Part shown: positions 1 to 8,192 of the stretch, in pieces
How positions within the stretch are numbered: position 1 is the first letter of the stretch
How the letters are laid out: every line of letters begins with the position of its first letter
Assembly (NCBI GenBank): GCA_944321345.1
Contig: CALUKY010000017.1
Span: 1 to 59,329 of the forward strand
Direction: 5' to 3'
Length of the DNA: 59,329 nt
DNA from: an uncultured Paraprevotella sp.
GTDB lineage: Bacteria > Bacteroidota > Bacteroidia > Bacteroidales > Bacteroidaceae
Program-made: the position numbers and the translations under genes
Notes under the pieces: model-generated
The model's database searches: none
What the model saw: only the letters and a program-made list of their open reading frames with translations
Told to the model about the DNA's origin: nothing

Positions 1-107
1 GTATAATCATAAGCAGTAAGCATGGCAATCTTTTTACCTTGACCTTTCATTTCGATCAGTCTGTGTGTTGTCACTTTACGGACATCTTCTACTAAATACC
101 CAGCCAT
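1..107 (-). CDS. panB: 3-methyl-2-oxobutanoate hydroxymethyltransferase (5' end only)
   Basis: Only the first 35 codons lie inside the window; the gene runs off the left edge. The reverse complement reads from an ATG at 107 and contains TTHRLIEMKGQGKKI followed by AMLTAYDYT, which is the typical N-terminus of PanB. PanB makes ketopantoate from 2-oxoisovalerate and methylene-tetrahydrofolate in the cytoplasm, the first committed step of pantothenate and CoA synthesis. It is divergent from the acyl-CoA synthetase gene; a -7 box lies 30 nt upstream. The family call rests on a short but distinctive stretch. Confidence 0.85.
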   Translation of the reverse strand, partial: MAGYLVEDVRKVTTHRLIEMKGQGKKIAMLTAYDY

Positions 108-136
108 TTTTCAGTTTAAGTTTTTAAAATTCGCCG

Positions 137-144
137 CAAAAGTA
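137..144 (-). promoter_or_regulatory. -7 promoter box for panB
   Basis: On the minus strand the sequence reads TACTTTTG, a match to the Bacteroidetes -7 consensus TAnnTTTG, about 30 nt upstream of the panB start. No clear TTG -33 element was seen at 19-21 nt. Confidence 0.5.
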
Positions 145-295
145 CTCATTTTTTCTTTTACCGAATGCTACTATATCATTTTTTTGCACGCAAAAGACAG
201 GTTGAAAGCCGAAACCACCCCTCACTTTTCAGTTTTTTCATTACGCTCTGTACGTTTTCACCATCGGAAAACAGCGAATTGTAAGTTTAATTTCG

Positions 296-303
296 TATTT
301 TTG
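296..303 (+). promoter_or_regulatory. -7 promoter box for the acyl-CoA synthetase
   Basis: TATTTTTG matches TAnnTTTG and lies 33 nt upstream of the ATG at 337. Because transcription would begin just after this box, it argues against starting the protein at any upstream codon. Confidence 0.55.
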
Positions 304-336
304 CCCTTGCTAACCAAAACATATCCGCAAAATAAC

Positions 337-1989
337 ATGAATACAGGACTGATCAAACTTTTTGAAAGCAGCATAAAAAACAATTGGAATCTGAAAGCGC
401 TGACCGATTTCAACGGAGAAACCTTACAATATAAGGATGTGGCGCGAAAGATTGAAAAACTGCATATATTAATGGAACACGCCGGCATCATGCCGGGAGA
501 CAAAGTAGCTCTCTGCGGCCGTAACAGCGGCAATTGGTGTGTCACTTTTCTGGCAGCCATCAGCTATGGCGCGGTTATTGTCCCCATTCTTCATGAATTC
601 AAGCCCGACAATATTCACAATATAGTAAATCACTCGGAGGCACGTCTGCTTTTTACCGGAGACTATGTTTGGGAAAATCTGAACGAAGAAGAAATGCCGC
701 ATTTGGAAGGGGTGATCTGTGTCAATGACTTCAGCCTGCTGACCTCACGTTCCGAAAAACTGTCGTTTGCACGAGAGCATCTGAACGAACTGTTCGGAAA
801 AAAATTCCCGAATCGTTTCACTCCCGACTTAATTACATACAAAGAGGAGGAATCGCCCGAAACATTGATTATCATCAACTACACTTCTGGCACCACAGGT
901 TTTTCCAAAGGAGTAATGCTACCCTGCCGAAGCATTCTTTCGAATATCATTTTCTGCCAGGACACCATAGGTCTCCAACCGGGTGACAACATTGTTTCCA
1001 TGTTGCCCATGGGACATGTTTTCGGACTCGTGTTCGACTTTCTATATGGCATCAGTTCCGGAGCGCATCTTTATTTCCTGACACGTATGCCATCACCCAA
1101 AATCATCAAAACGACAGTGGCAGCCATCCGACCACGCATTATTTCGTGTGTTCCTCTGGTCATCGAAAAATTATTCAAGCAGGAGATTCTGCCACAAGTA
1201 GACAACAAGCTGGGCAAGCTGCTGCTCAAACTACCATTCATCAGCGAACATCTGAAAGACAAAGCCCGCCAGGAAAGTCTGCGCCTTTTTGGTGACAATA
1301 TTCTGGAAGTTATCATTGGCGGGGCTCCTTTCAATGCAGAAGTAGAAGCTTTTGTACGAAATATAAAATTCCCATACTCCATTGCATACGGAATGACAGA
1401 GTGCGGACCGATCATTTGCCACAGCACATGGAAGGAAACCGCTTACATGTCTTGCGGAAAGGTGGCCCACCGCATGGAAGCCAAGGTTCTGAGTCCTGAG
1501 CCAGACAAAGTGCCGGGTGAGCTGGTTTGCCGCGGCGAAAATCTCATGTTGGGTTACTACAAAAACCAGGAAGCTACCGAAGCGATCATTGACACTGAGG
1601 GATGGCTCCACACCGGTGACATGGCTATTATTTCACCCGAAGGGGATGTCTACATCAAAGGACGATGCAAGAATATGCTATTGAGCACCAACGGACAGAA
1701 TATCTATCCTGAGGAAATCGAATCGAAGCTAAACAATATGCCGTATGTCAACGAATCTTTAGTTATTATGAGCCAAAGCAAACTTGTGGCTCTTATCTAT
1801 CCGGACCTGAACGAAGCTTTGGAAAACGGATATAACGAACAGCAACTGCTGGAAATGCTGGACAAAAACCGTATTGAACTGAACAAGGAACTGCCGGCAT
1901 ATGCCCAGATTACCAAAATCGTACTCCGCAACGAAGAATTTGAAAAAACGGCCAAAAAGAGCATCAAACGATATTTGTATCAGGGATAA
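337..1989 (+). CDS. AMP-dependent long-chain acyl-CoA synthetase
   Basis: A 550-residue ANL-superfamily adenylating enzyme, probably activating fatty acids to acyl-CoA with ATP in the cytoplasm. The P-loop-like motif YTSGTTGFSKG lies near residue 181, the acyladenylate motif YGMTECGP follows, then WLHTGDMA and the hinge/A8 region with IKGRCKNMLL, and a C-terminal lysine motif (KTAKKSIKR). The reading frame stays open upstream to 184, but the ATG at 337 is preferred because the conserved N-terminus (MNTGLIKLFESS) starts there and a -7 box sits at 296-303. It is a stand-alone gene between panB and rlmD. The exact acyl chain length cannot be read from the sequence. Confidence 0.85.
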   Translation: MNTGLIKLFESSIKNNWNLKALTDFNGETLQYKDVARKIEKLHILMEHAGIMPGDKVALCGRNSGNWCVTFLAAISYGAVIVPILHEFKPDNIHNIVNHSEARLLFTGDYVWENLNEEEMPHLEGVICVNDFSLLTSRSEKLSFAREHLNELFGKKFPNRFTPDLITYKEEESPETLIIINYTSGTTGFSKGVMLPCRSILSNIIFCQDTIGLQPGDNIVSMLPMGHVFGLVFDFLYGISSGAHLYFLTRMPSPKIIKTTVAAIRPRIISCVPLVIEKLFKQEILPQVDNKLGKLLLKLPFISEHLKDKARQESLRLFGDNILEVIIGGAPFNAEVEAFVRNIKFPYSIAYGMTECGPIICHSTWKETAYMSCGKVAHRMEAKVLSPEPDKVPGELVCRGENLMLGYYKNQEATEAIIDTEGWLHTGDMAIISPEGDVYIKGRCKNMLLSTNGQNIYPEEIESKLNNMPYVNESLVIMSQSKLVALIYPDLNEALENGYNEQQLLEMLDKNRIELNKELPAYAQITKIVLRNEEFEKTAKKSIKRYLYQG

Positions 1990-2087
1990 AAAGCGACATG
2001 TTCCCATCAATTAAGAGTTAAGAAGAAAAATCTGCCGGCAGCAGTACATCCAAGGTTGAGATTCAAAAAACTATCCTTTTTTTTTAT

Positions 2088-2095
2088 TACTTTTG
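2088..2095 (+). promoter_or_regulatory. -7 promoter box for rlmD
   Basis: TACTTTTG matches TAnnTTTG, 42 nt upstream of the rlmD ATG. No convincing -33 box was found at the usual spacing. Confidence 0.5.
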
Positions 2096-2137
2096 CCGGC
2101 AATTGAAAAAAGAGAGTGAACAAATAAAAATAAAATT

Positions 2138-3559
2138 ATGGCTCGCAAGAGAAAAGAATTACCTATTCTGGAGAATATCACCATCACCGATGTAGCCGCC
2201 GAAGGAAAGGCCTTGGCCAAAGTAAATGACATGGTCATTTTCGTTCCTTATGTAGTTCCGGGAGATGTGGTAGACCTGAAAATCAAAAAGAAAAAACATC
2301 GCTACTGTGAGGCAGAGGCAATCAGGTTTCATCAGTATTCCGAGAAACGCGCCACTCCGTTCTGCGAACACTACGGTGTGTGCGGCGGATGCAAATGGCA
2401 GTGCCTGCCTTATGAGGAGCAAATCAAATACAAGCAGCAACAAGTGTGGGACAACCTGAGCCGCATCGGCAAGGTAGAACTGCCGGAAATGCTTCCGATT
2501 CTGGGTTCTGCCCACACCACTTGTTATAGAAACAAACTGGAGTTTGGTTTCTCCAACAAACGCTGGTTTACAGCACAGGAAATCGAACAGGATGCCACGT
2601 TCGACACAAACAACGCAGTGGGTTTCCATACCTCGGGATCATTCGACAAAATCCTGCCGATCAACAAATGTTGGCTGATGGATGATATCAACAACCGCAT
2701 CCGCAATGCGGTGAGAGACTTCTGCAACGAACAGGGCTTCTCCTTCCATGACCAGCGCAACCACGAAGGCTTGATGCGAAACATGATGATCCGCAACTCA
2801 AACACCGGAGAGTTGATGGTGCTCATGCAGTTCTGTATCACCAACGATAAGGAACAGGAACAGGCTGTTCAGGTCATGCAGTTCATTGGCGACCATTTTC
2901 CGGAAGTCACCTCCCTGCTCTACGTAAACAACCAAAAGTACAACGACACGATCGGCGACTTGGATGTCGTTACCTTCAAAGGCAAGGACCATATTTTCCT
3001 GGAGATGGAAGGACTGAAATTCAAGGTAGGCCCGAAGAGTTTCTATCAGACCAATACGGAGCAGGCATACGAATTATATAAGGTGGCCCGCGAATTTGCC
3101 GGTCTTACCGGAAATGAACTGGTATATGACCTGTATACCGGTACAGGAACCATCGCCAACTTTGTGGCACGAAGCGCCCGCAAAGTAATCGGTATCGAAT
3201 ATGTACCTGAGGCGATCGAAGACGCAAAAGTCAATTCGGAAATCAACGGCATCGGCAACACATTGTTCTATGCCGGAGACATGAAAGATATTCTGAACAA
3301 AGAATTCATCGAAACCCACGGACAGCCGGATGTCATCATCACCGACCCTCCAAGAGCAGGCATGCATCAGGATGTCATCGACACGCTATTGTTTGCCGAG
3401 CCGGAACGCATCGTTTACGTAAGCTGCAATCCGGCCACTCAGGCACGCGACCTGGGACTGTTGGACTGCAAGTACAAAGTTTGCGCCATCCGTCCGGTCG
3501 ATATGTTCCCGCATACACAGCATGTAGAAAATGTAGTCCTTCTGGAAAAAAGACATTAA
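2138..3559 (+). CDS. rlmD: 23S rRNA (uracil-5-)-methyltransferase, RlmD/RumA family
   Basis: A 473-residue SAM-dependent enzyme expected to make 5-methyluridine in 23S rRNA. An N-terminal TRAM RNA-binding domain (about residues 10-65) is followed by the cysteine cluster C76, C82, C85, C89 that binds a [4Fe-4S] cluster in RumA-type enzymes. The SAM-binding motif DLYTGTGT lies in the C-terminal half, followed by the DPPRAG motif and the catalytic nucleophile region YVSCNPATQARDL with C430. All key residues are present. Which uridine is modified (1939 or 747) cannot be decided from this copy alone, so the RlmD name is by family similarity. A strong hairpin terminator follows 21 nt after the stop. 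Confidence 0.88.
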   Translation: MARKRKELPILENITITDVAAEGKALAKVNDMVIFVPYVVPGDVVDLKIKKKKHRYCEAEAIRFHQYSEKRATPFCEHYGVCGGCKWQCLPYEEQIKYKQQQVWDNLSRIGKVELPEMLPILGSAHTTCYRNKLEFGFSNKRWFTAQEIEQDATFDTNNAVGFHTSGSFDKILPINKCWLMDDINNRIRNAVRDFCNEQGFSFHDQRNHEGLMRNMMIRNSNTGELMVLMQFCITNDKEQEQAVQVMQFIGDHFPEVTSLLYVNNQKYNDTIGDLDVVTFKGKDHIFLEMEGLKFKVGPKSFYQTNTEQAYELYKVAREFAGLTGNELVYDLYTGTGTIANFVARSARKVIGIEYVPEAIEDAKVNSEINGIGNTLFYAGDMKDILNKEFIETHGQPDVIITDPPRAGMHQDVIDTLLFAEPERIVYVSCNPATQARDLGLLDCKYKVCAIRPVDMFPHTQHVENVVLLEKRH

Positions 3560-3575
3560 TTCTGATTAATAATAA

Positions 3576-3620
3576 AAAGGTCGGGAGCGATACCGGAATT
3601 GGGGTCGCTCCCGACTTTTA
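3576..3620. terminator. Bidirectional hairpin terminator after rlmD
   Basis: GTCGGGAGCGA (3580-3590) pairs perfectly with TCGCTCCCGAC (3605-3615), flanked by AAAA on the left and TTTT on the right. It can end rlmD transcription (+) and could also stop reading from the tRNA cluster (-). The following stretch to 3850 shows no gene. Confidence 0.8.
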
Positions 3621-3850
3621 TTATTACTTTCTATATCACGTCCAGCCCAAAAGACTATACTTAAAACTTGATATGTACTTTCCGGAATTATCTCCCTGAA
3701 AACAGTCAACTACTTCCCTAAAAGAAATTGATTACCGTCCTGACAATAATCAGATACAACCAGAACAAAGCCAAGAAAATCAGGGAAACGCACCGAATAC
3801 AACCTACTAAAAACGAAAAAAGAAAAATCAGAATGATTTTTCCTCTACCG

Positions 3851-3925
3851 TGATTCCGCTGCGACTCGAACGCAGGACCCACGCCTTAGAAGGGCGTTGC
3901 TCTAATCCAACTGAGCTACGGAACC
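3851..3925 (-). tRNA. tRNA-Arg (anticodon TCT), copy 1
   Basis: The reverse complement folds as a full cloverleaf: acceptor GGTTCCG/CGGAATC, D-stem GCTC/GAGC, anticodon stem ACGCC/GGCGT around loop CTTCTAA (anticodon TCT), T-stem CTGCG/CGCAG with TTCGAGT. CCA is not encoded. It is the last of four tRNA genes transcribed leftward. Confidence 0.95.
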
Positions 3926-3948
3926 ATCCTATACAAACAAAAAAAGAG

Positions 3949-4023
3949 TGATTCCGTTGGGACTCGAACCCAAGACCCACGCCTTAGAAGGGCGTTGCTC
4001 TAATCCAGCTGAGCTACGGAACC
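3949..4023 (-). tRNA. tRNA-Arg (anticodon TCT), copy 2
   Basis: Nearly identical to the neighbouring TCT copy, with the same acceptor and anticodon arms. Its T-stem is TTGGG/CCCAA instead of CTGCG/CGCAG, so the base changes are compensatory and pairing is kept. No encoded CCA. Confidence 0.95.
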
Positions 4024-4035
4024 ATCCTTATTAAG

Positions 4036-4109
4036 TGACTCCCACAGGATTCAAACCTGTAACCTTCTGATCCGTAGTCAGATGCTCTATTCAGTTGAGC
4101 TAGGGAGCC
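4036..4109 (-). tRNA. tRNA-Arg (anticodon ACG), copy 1
   Basis: The cloverleaf reads acceptor GGCTCCC/GGGAGTC, D-stem GCTC/GAGC, anticodon stem TCTGA/TCAGA around loop CTACGGA (anticodon ACG, expected to carry inosine at position 34), and T-stem ACAGG/CCTGT. No encoded CCA. Confidence 0.95.
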
Positions 4110-4124
4110 ATTCCCCAACAAAAG

Positions 4125-4198
4125 TGATTCCCACAGGATTCAAACCTGTAACCTTCTGATCCGTAGTCAGATGCTCTATTCAGTTGAGCTAGGGAACC
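4125..4198 (-). tRNA. tRNA-Arg (anticodon ACG), copy 2
   Basis: First tRNA of the array in the direction of transcription. It matches the other ACG copy except that the acceptor stem is GGTTCCC/GGGAATC, a compensatory C-G to T-A change. It begins 21 nt after a consensus -7 box. Confidence 0.95.
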
Positions 4199-4219
4199 AT
4201 TTCTTTTGTTTTTCGTGTG

Positions 4220-4251
4220 CAAAGGTACACCTTTTTCTCTTTTCCGCCAAA
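4220..4251 (-). promoter_or_regulatory. Consensus promoter of the tRNA-Arg array
   Basis: On the minus strand, TTTG (4248-4251), a 20-nt spacer, then TACCTTTG (4220-4227). This matches both Bacteroidetes sigma-ABfr boxes at the expected spacing and sits just upstream of the first tRNA. Confidence 0.85.
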
Positions 4252-4294
4252 TTTTTCGGCTACTTTTTTTATCTTATTCTCGATAAAAATAATA

Positions 4295-5107
4295 TTACTG
4301 CACAAGTTCCATACGAACGTTTCCTTCCGGTGACACACATATATCTGTTACATAACAGCTTGCCCCATCCGGTATACAAACGGTGGCATTAAAGTGGAAA
4401 CCATCCTTGTCCGTAAATCCATATTTCATATCCGATAAAATAGCCTGCTGCAGGAATCCTTCGGGAATGATATTGGCAAACGACTTTCGCGAGTAATCCC
4501 GTGAATACAGACAGACCTTTCCTTTGTAAACACATATATGAATCACATTATCATAATAAACATTTTCTACGGCTACACCTTCGTTCGTATAGCTCTGTTT
4601 ATACACCTTATGCCGACTCGGATTCACATAAATATAACAACGGTATCGTTCTCCTTCACGAAACACCACAGTATCCTTCTTCACCACCTCATTATAAATT
4701 ATAGGTTTGGATACCCGATGTGAAAAATAAATGGTATCGTTCAAATCTACCGACTTTCTGAGACGCACAATATCTCCTGTGGCCGAATGAAAATAAAGAC
4801 TGTTTTCCGTAACCCGGTCTATTGGATAATACACAGCCTCACGACCTATCAATGTCAATGTATCTGAGGTAGCCTCGATACGAAGCGGCACATTCATGGT
4901 ATCCGGATAGAAAATACTGTCGCCTTCCACCTTACAGAAAGCCATGCTTGTTTCCTCGTCAATCCAAATACCCTGCAACAGACGCATAGTCGTGTCCGTT
5001 GGGGCAGAAATACTGTTTTCTCCTTTTCCTTTATGATCTCCGCCACAAGCCATAAACAAACAGATACACAAACAAAGGAGCACAGCTTTTATCTTTTGTA
5101 AATTCAT
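4295..5107 (-). CDS. Lipoprotein of unknown function
   Basis: A 270-residue protein beginning MNLQKIKAVLLCLCICLFMA with a lipobox ending at C21 (FMAC), so it should be exported and lipidated. The mature part starts with a Gly/Lys/Asp-rich spacer and is then rich in beta-strand-like sequence with repeated charged turns; no enzyme motif was recognised. The start at 5107 is chosen because its ATG overlaps the TGA of ugd (ATGA at 5104-5107), which implies translational coupling to ugd. The C-terminal third has FLQQAILSDMKYGFTDKDG. It may act at the envelope alongside UDP-glucuronate metabolism, but that is only context. Confidence 0.7.
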   Translation of the reverse strand: MNLQKIKAVLLCLCICLFMACGGDHKGKGENSISAPTDTTMRLLQGIWIDEETSMAFCKVEGDSIFYPDTMNVPLRIEATSDTLTLIGREAVYYPIDRVTENSLYFHSATGDIVRLRKSVDLNDTIYFSHRVSKPIIYNEVVKKDTVVFREGERYRCYIYVNPSRHKVYKQSYTNEGVAVENVYYDNVIHICVYKGKVCLYSRDYSRKSFANIIPEGFLQQAILSDMKYGFTDKDGFHFNATVCIPDGASCYVTDICVSPEGNVRMELVQ

Positions 5108-6417
5108 CGACCTATACAATGATATTCAAAACCAAGTTGAGCCAAATCGTCTTTATCGTAAATATTGCGTCCGTCAATCACCAGCAACTGTTTCATGGTT
5201 TTCTTGATGACTCGCCAAGTCGGCAAACGGAATTCTTTCCATTCTGTAAGCAACAATACGGCATCGGCATCCAAAGCTGCATCATACAGATCCTGTGCAT
5301 AATAAATAACATCACCGATCCGACGACGACACTCGTTCATAGCCTGAGGATCGTATGCACGGATCTGGCAACCGGCCTGACGCAACAGATCTATCAGGAC
5401 CAACGCCGGAGCTTCACGCATGTCATCTGTTTCAGGCTTGAAAGCCAATCCCCACAACGCCACCGTTTTCCCAGCCAAATCGCCATGAAAAGCCTCTTTC
5501 AGTTTCCGGAACAGAACCGATTTCTGCCGTTCATTCACCTCTTCCACCGCCTTGAGAATTTTCATATCATAGCCATTCTGGTCAGCAGTCTTTATCAAAG
5601 CCTTCACATCTTTCGGGAAGCAGGATCCGCCATAACCGATTCCGGCATAAAGGAACTTGCGGCCAATACGGGTATCAGCACCGATTCCGTTACGCACCAT
5701 ATTGACATCCGCTCCTACCAACTCGCACAGATTGGCAATATCATTCATGAAACTGATACGGGTTGCCAACATGGAATTTGCCGCATATTTGGTCATCTCT
5801 GCAGATGGAATATCCATAAAGATTACCCGGAAATTATTCAATACAAACGGCTTGTACAGACGGGTCATCAGTTCTTTAGCCTTCTCGGACTCGACACCCA
5901 CAACCACACGGTCGGGACTCATAAAATCATTGATAGCATTTCCTTCCTTCAGAAATTCGGGATTGGAAGCGATATCAAACGGGATCTGTATCCCGCGTTT
6001 GTCGAGTTCTTCCTGCACAGCCTGACGCACCTTTCGTGCGGTTCCCACAGGAACAGTACTCTTGGTGACAATCAGTTTATAGTCTTTCATATTCGCACCG
6101 ATTGTATGTGCCACCTGAAGCACATAACTCAAATCGGCACTGCCATCTTCATCCGGTGGCGTTCCAACAGCACTGAATATCACTTCCACATCATCCAAAC
6201 AGTCTTCCAACGAAGTGGAAAAGCGCAGTCGTCCGGCCGCTTTGTTTTTGAGAACCATCTCTTTCAGTCCGGGCTCATAAATGGGAATGATCCCCTCTTC
6301 CAGTTTCTGGATCTTATTTTGGTCTACATCAATACAGGTCACATCCACTCCGATCTCTGCAAAACAAGTACCTGTTACCAAACCGACATAACCGGTTCCT
6401 ACAATCGCTATATTCAT
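5104..6417 (-). CDS. ugd: UDP-glucose 6-dehydrogenase
   Basis: A 437-residue cytoplasmic enzyme that oxidises UDP-glucose to UDP-glucuronate with two NAD+. The N-terminal Rossmann motif GTGYVG (residues 7-12) binds NAD. The central part has SNPEFLKEG and the catalytic cysteine motif GYGGSCFPKD with C266. The C-terminal UDP-binding domain contains WGLAFKPETDDMREAP. Length and motif order are standard. The product feeds capsule, O-antigen or glycan synthesis. It is the first gene of a two-gene unit and overlaps the lipoprotein by 4 nt. Confidence 0.95.
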   Translation of the reverse strand: MNIAIVGTGYVGLVTGTCFAEIGVDVTCIDVDQNKIQKLEEGIIPIYEPGLKEMVLKNKAAGRLRFSTSLEDCLDDVEVIFSAVGTPPDEDGSADLSYVLQVAHTIGANMKDYKLIVTKSTVPVGTARKVRQAVQEELDKRGIQIPFDIASNPEFLKEGNAINDFMSPDRVVVGVESEKAKELMTRLYKPFVLNNFRVIFMDIPSAEMTKYAANSMLATRISFMNDIANLCELVGADVNMVRNGIGADTRIGRKFLYAGIGYGGSCFPKDVKALIKTADQNGYDMKILKAVEEVNERQKSVLFRKLKEAFHGDLAGKTVALWGLAFKPETDDMREAPALVLIDLLRQAGCQIRAYDPQAMNECRRRIGDVIYYAQDLYDAALDADAVLLLTEWKEFRLPTWRVIKKTMKQLLVIDGRNIYDKDDLAQLGFEYHCIGR

Positions 6418-6502
6418 TGTTTATCTGTTTTAAATTTAAACCTATGACGGAGCGTTTTGATAAAATCATCACCCCGTAAACTCCAGATCATAATATTTTG
6501 GA

Positions 6503-6533
6503 CAAAGGTAGAGAAAAGGGAGCGATTAAACAA
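6503..6533 (-). promoter_or_regulatory. Promoter of the ugd operon
   Basis: On the minus strand, TTG (6531-6533), a 20-nt spacer, then TACCTTTG (6503-6510). The leader to the ugd ATG is about 80 nt. Confidence 0.7.
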
Positions 6534-6573
6534 GAACAATAGTCCAATTATGAATATAATTTTTATCAAAAAA

Positions 6574-6605
6574 TTAGTTTAGAAAAAAAATATCCCATAA
6601 ATTTG
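6574..6605 (+). promoter_or_regulatory. Promoter immediately before a GTG start
   Basis: TTAG (6574-6577), a 20-nt spacer, then TAAATTTG (6598-6605). The last base of the -7 box is only 4 nt from the GTG at 6610, so the transcript may be leaderless. Confidence 0.55.
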
Positions 6606-6609
6606 CAAT

Positions 6610-7623
6610 GTGAATTATTTGGCGAAACATATTGAAACATTGATATGGCAACATGAATGCGTCATCGTGCCACAATTCGGAGGATTCGTTACACAAGTGC
6701 AAAGCGCTTATACAACGGATTCTGAAAATTTATTTATGCCTCCGGCCCACACTGTAGGCTTTAATGACAAGTTATTGGGTAATGATGGAATCCTGGTACA
6801 TTCCTATATGGAAGTGTACGGACTTCAGGAAAGCGAAGCCAAACGTCTGCTCCAGTCTGATATTCTGGACATGCGCGAACAACTGTTGCATCAGGGAAGT
6901 TATGATTTGGGGCGTTTGGGTGTTCTGAAGCAGGACGAAGACGGAGAAATACATTTTACACCGAACAGCGGTTGGACAGCTCCGGATTTCTTCGGTTTGG
7001 ACGCTTTGGATTTTCCGCGGTTAGAAGAAAAAGCTACCGTGCAATATGCTCCGGCTCCATCACCATCTTCAAGCGCTCCCAAATCCTCGGAAAACATCAC
7101 TTTAAGCATCAACCGCCGGATGCTTCATACGGCCCTATCCGTTGCTGCCGCAATTCTACTGTTCTTCATGGTTTCTACTCCTGTAAACAATAATGTATGG
7201 AATAAAAACCAAGCTTTAATATCTCAGGACATTCTAGCTTCGGCACTTACTTTGATGCCGCGTATGGAAATGTCATCTCCTGTTCAGGCCAATGATTCTA
7301 CGGGCAGCAAGCTACAGACAATGCCGTCAGGGCCAGAAACCGGAGCATCCAAAACGTCTTTAAGTTCCAGCAGTTCCGATGCGGGCGAAACTTCAGAAGA
7401 GTTTGCCGTAGTGATTGCCAGCGCTATACCGGAAGACAATGCACGCGATTACGTAACCCATCTTCATGACAAGGGTTTTACAGATGCCTGCATTTATCGG
7501 CATGGCACCATGATACGTGTCCTTTTCCGTGGCTTCACGTCTGAAACTGAAGCAGTAAACAAGATGAGAATTCTACAATCCTCACCCGAATTTCAGGCTG
7601 CCTGGATTCTACAACTGAAATAA
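6610..7623 (+). CDS. HU-CCDC81-like and SPOR-domain membrane protein
   Basis: A 337-residue protein. Residues about 1-135 match the two HU-like (CCDC81-type prokaryotic) domains found at the N-terminus of Bacteroidales SPOR proteins, beginning NYLAKHIETLIWQHECVIV and PQFGGFV. A single hydrophobic segment lies near residues 174-193 (TALSVAAAILLFFMV). After a Ser/Thr/Gly-rich linker, the last 75 residues form a SPOR domain, which in known proteins binds denuded peptidoglycan strands. It should therefore sit in the inner membrane with HU-like domains inside and SPOR in the periplasm. The start is GTG; an overlapping ATG at 6608 reads straight into TGA. A septal or cell-wall role is inferred. Confidence 0.8.
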   Translation: MNYLAKHIETLIWQHECVIVPQFGGFVTQVQSAYTTDSENLFMPPAHTVGFNDKLLGNDGILVHSYMEVYGLQESEAKRLLQSDILDMREQLLHQGSYDLGRLGVLKQDEDGEIHFTPNSGWTAPDFFGLDALDFPRLEEKATVQYAPAPSPSSSAPKSSENITLSINRRMLHTALSVAAAILLFFMVSTPVNNNVWNKNQALISQDILASALTLMPRMEMSSPVQANDSTGSKLQTMPSGPETGASKTSLSSSSSDAGETSEEFAVVIASAIPEDNARDYVTHLHDKGFTDACIYRHGTMIRVLFRGFTSETEAVNKMRILQSSPEFQAAWILQLK

Positions 7624-7652
7624 ATAATCATCCAAATCTTTATAATCGAACA

Positions 7653-8192
7653 ATGAAAAGAGTGCGCTGTCCTAAGTGTGATCATTATATTACTTTTGAT
7701 GAGACACAATATGAGGACGGACAGTCATTGGTATTTGAATGCGAAATGTGTCACAAGCAGTTCGGCATTCGAATCGGTCTGTCCAAACTCAAATCCGTAA
7801 GAAAAGAAGAAGTTATCGACGAGCAGGAGAATGCCGATGCCTGCGGTAGTATTGTCGTAGTGGAAAATGTGTTTCACTACAAGCAGGTGCTGCCGCTCAC
7901 CATGGGCGACAATGTGATTGGCCGATACGTAAAAGGCTCCAAGATCAATGTTCCGATCGAAACCGTGGATCCGAGCATCGACACCACCCATTGCATTATT
8001 CAGGTGAAAAGTAACAAACAGGGCAAGCTGATGTATATCCTGCGCGATGCTCCAAGTAATACGGGAACATTTTATATGAACGAAATTCTGAAGGACAACG
8101 ACCGTATCCGCCTTGAAGACGGAGCCATCGTAACCATCGGTGCCACAACGTTGATCCTGAGAGCTGCCAACGAAGAAAATGGAAACGACTAA
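7653..8192 (+). CDS. Zinc-ribbon and FHA-domain protein
   Basis: A 179-residue cytoplasmic protein. The N-terminus has two CxxC pairs (CPKC near residue 5 and CEMC near residue 30), forming a small zinc ribbon like MJ0042-type motifs. Residues about 75-175 match a forkhead-associated domain, a phosphothreonine-binding fold, with NVIGRYVKGSKINVPIET and a later NTGTFYMNE strand. It lies 29 nt after the SPOR gene and overlaps tex by 14 nt, so all three are probably co-transcribed. No kinase is encoded nearby, so the phosphoprotein partner is unknown. Confidence 0.8.
   Translation: MKRVRCPKCDHYITFDETQYEDGQSLVFECEMCHKQFGIRIGLSKLKSVRKEEVIDEQENADACGSIVVVENVFHYKQVLPLTMGDNVIGRYVKGSKINVPIETVDPSIDTTHCIIQVKSNKQGKLMYILRDAPSNTGTFYMNEILKDNDRIRLEDGAIVTIGATTLILRAANEENGND

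Noticed and set aside
5119-6447. A 442-codon open frame on the plus strand opposite ugd
   Set aside because: It is the antisense shadow of a clear UDP-glucose dehydrogenase and has no recognisable product or promoter.
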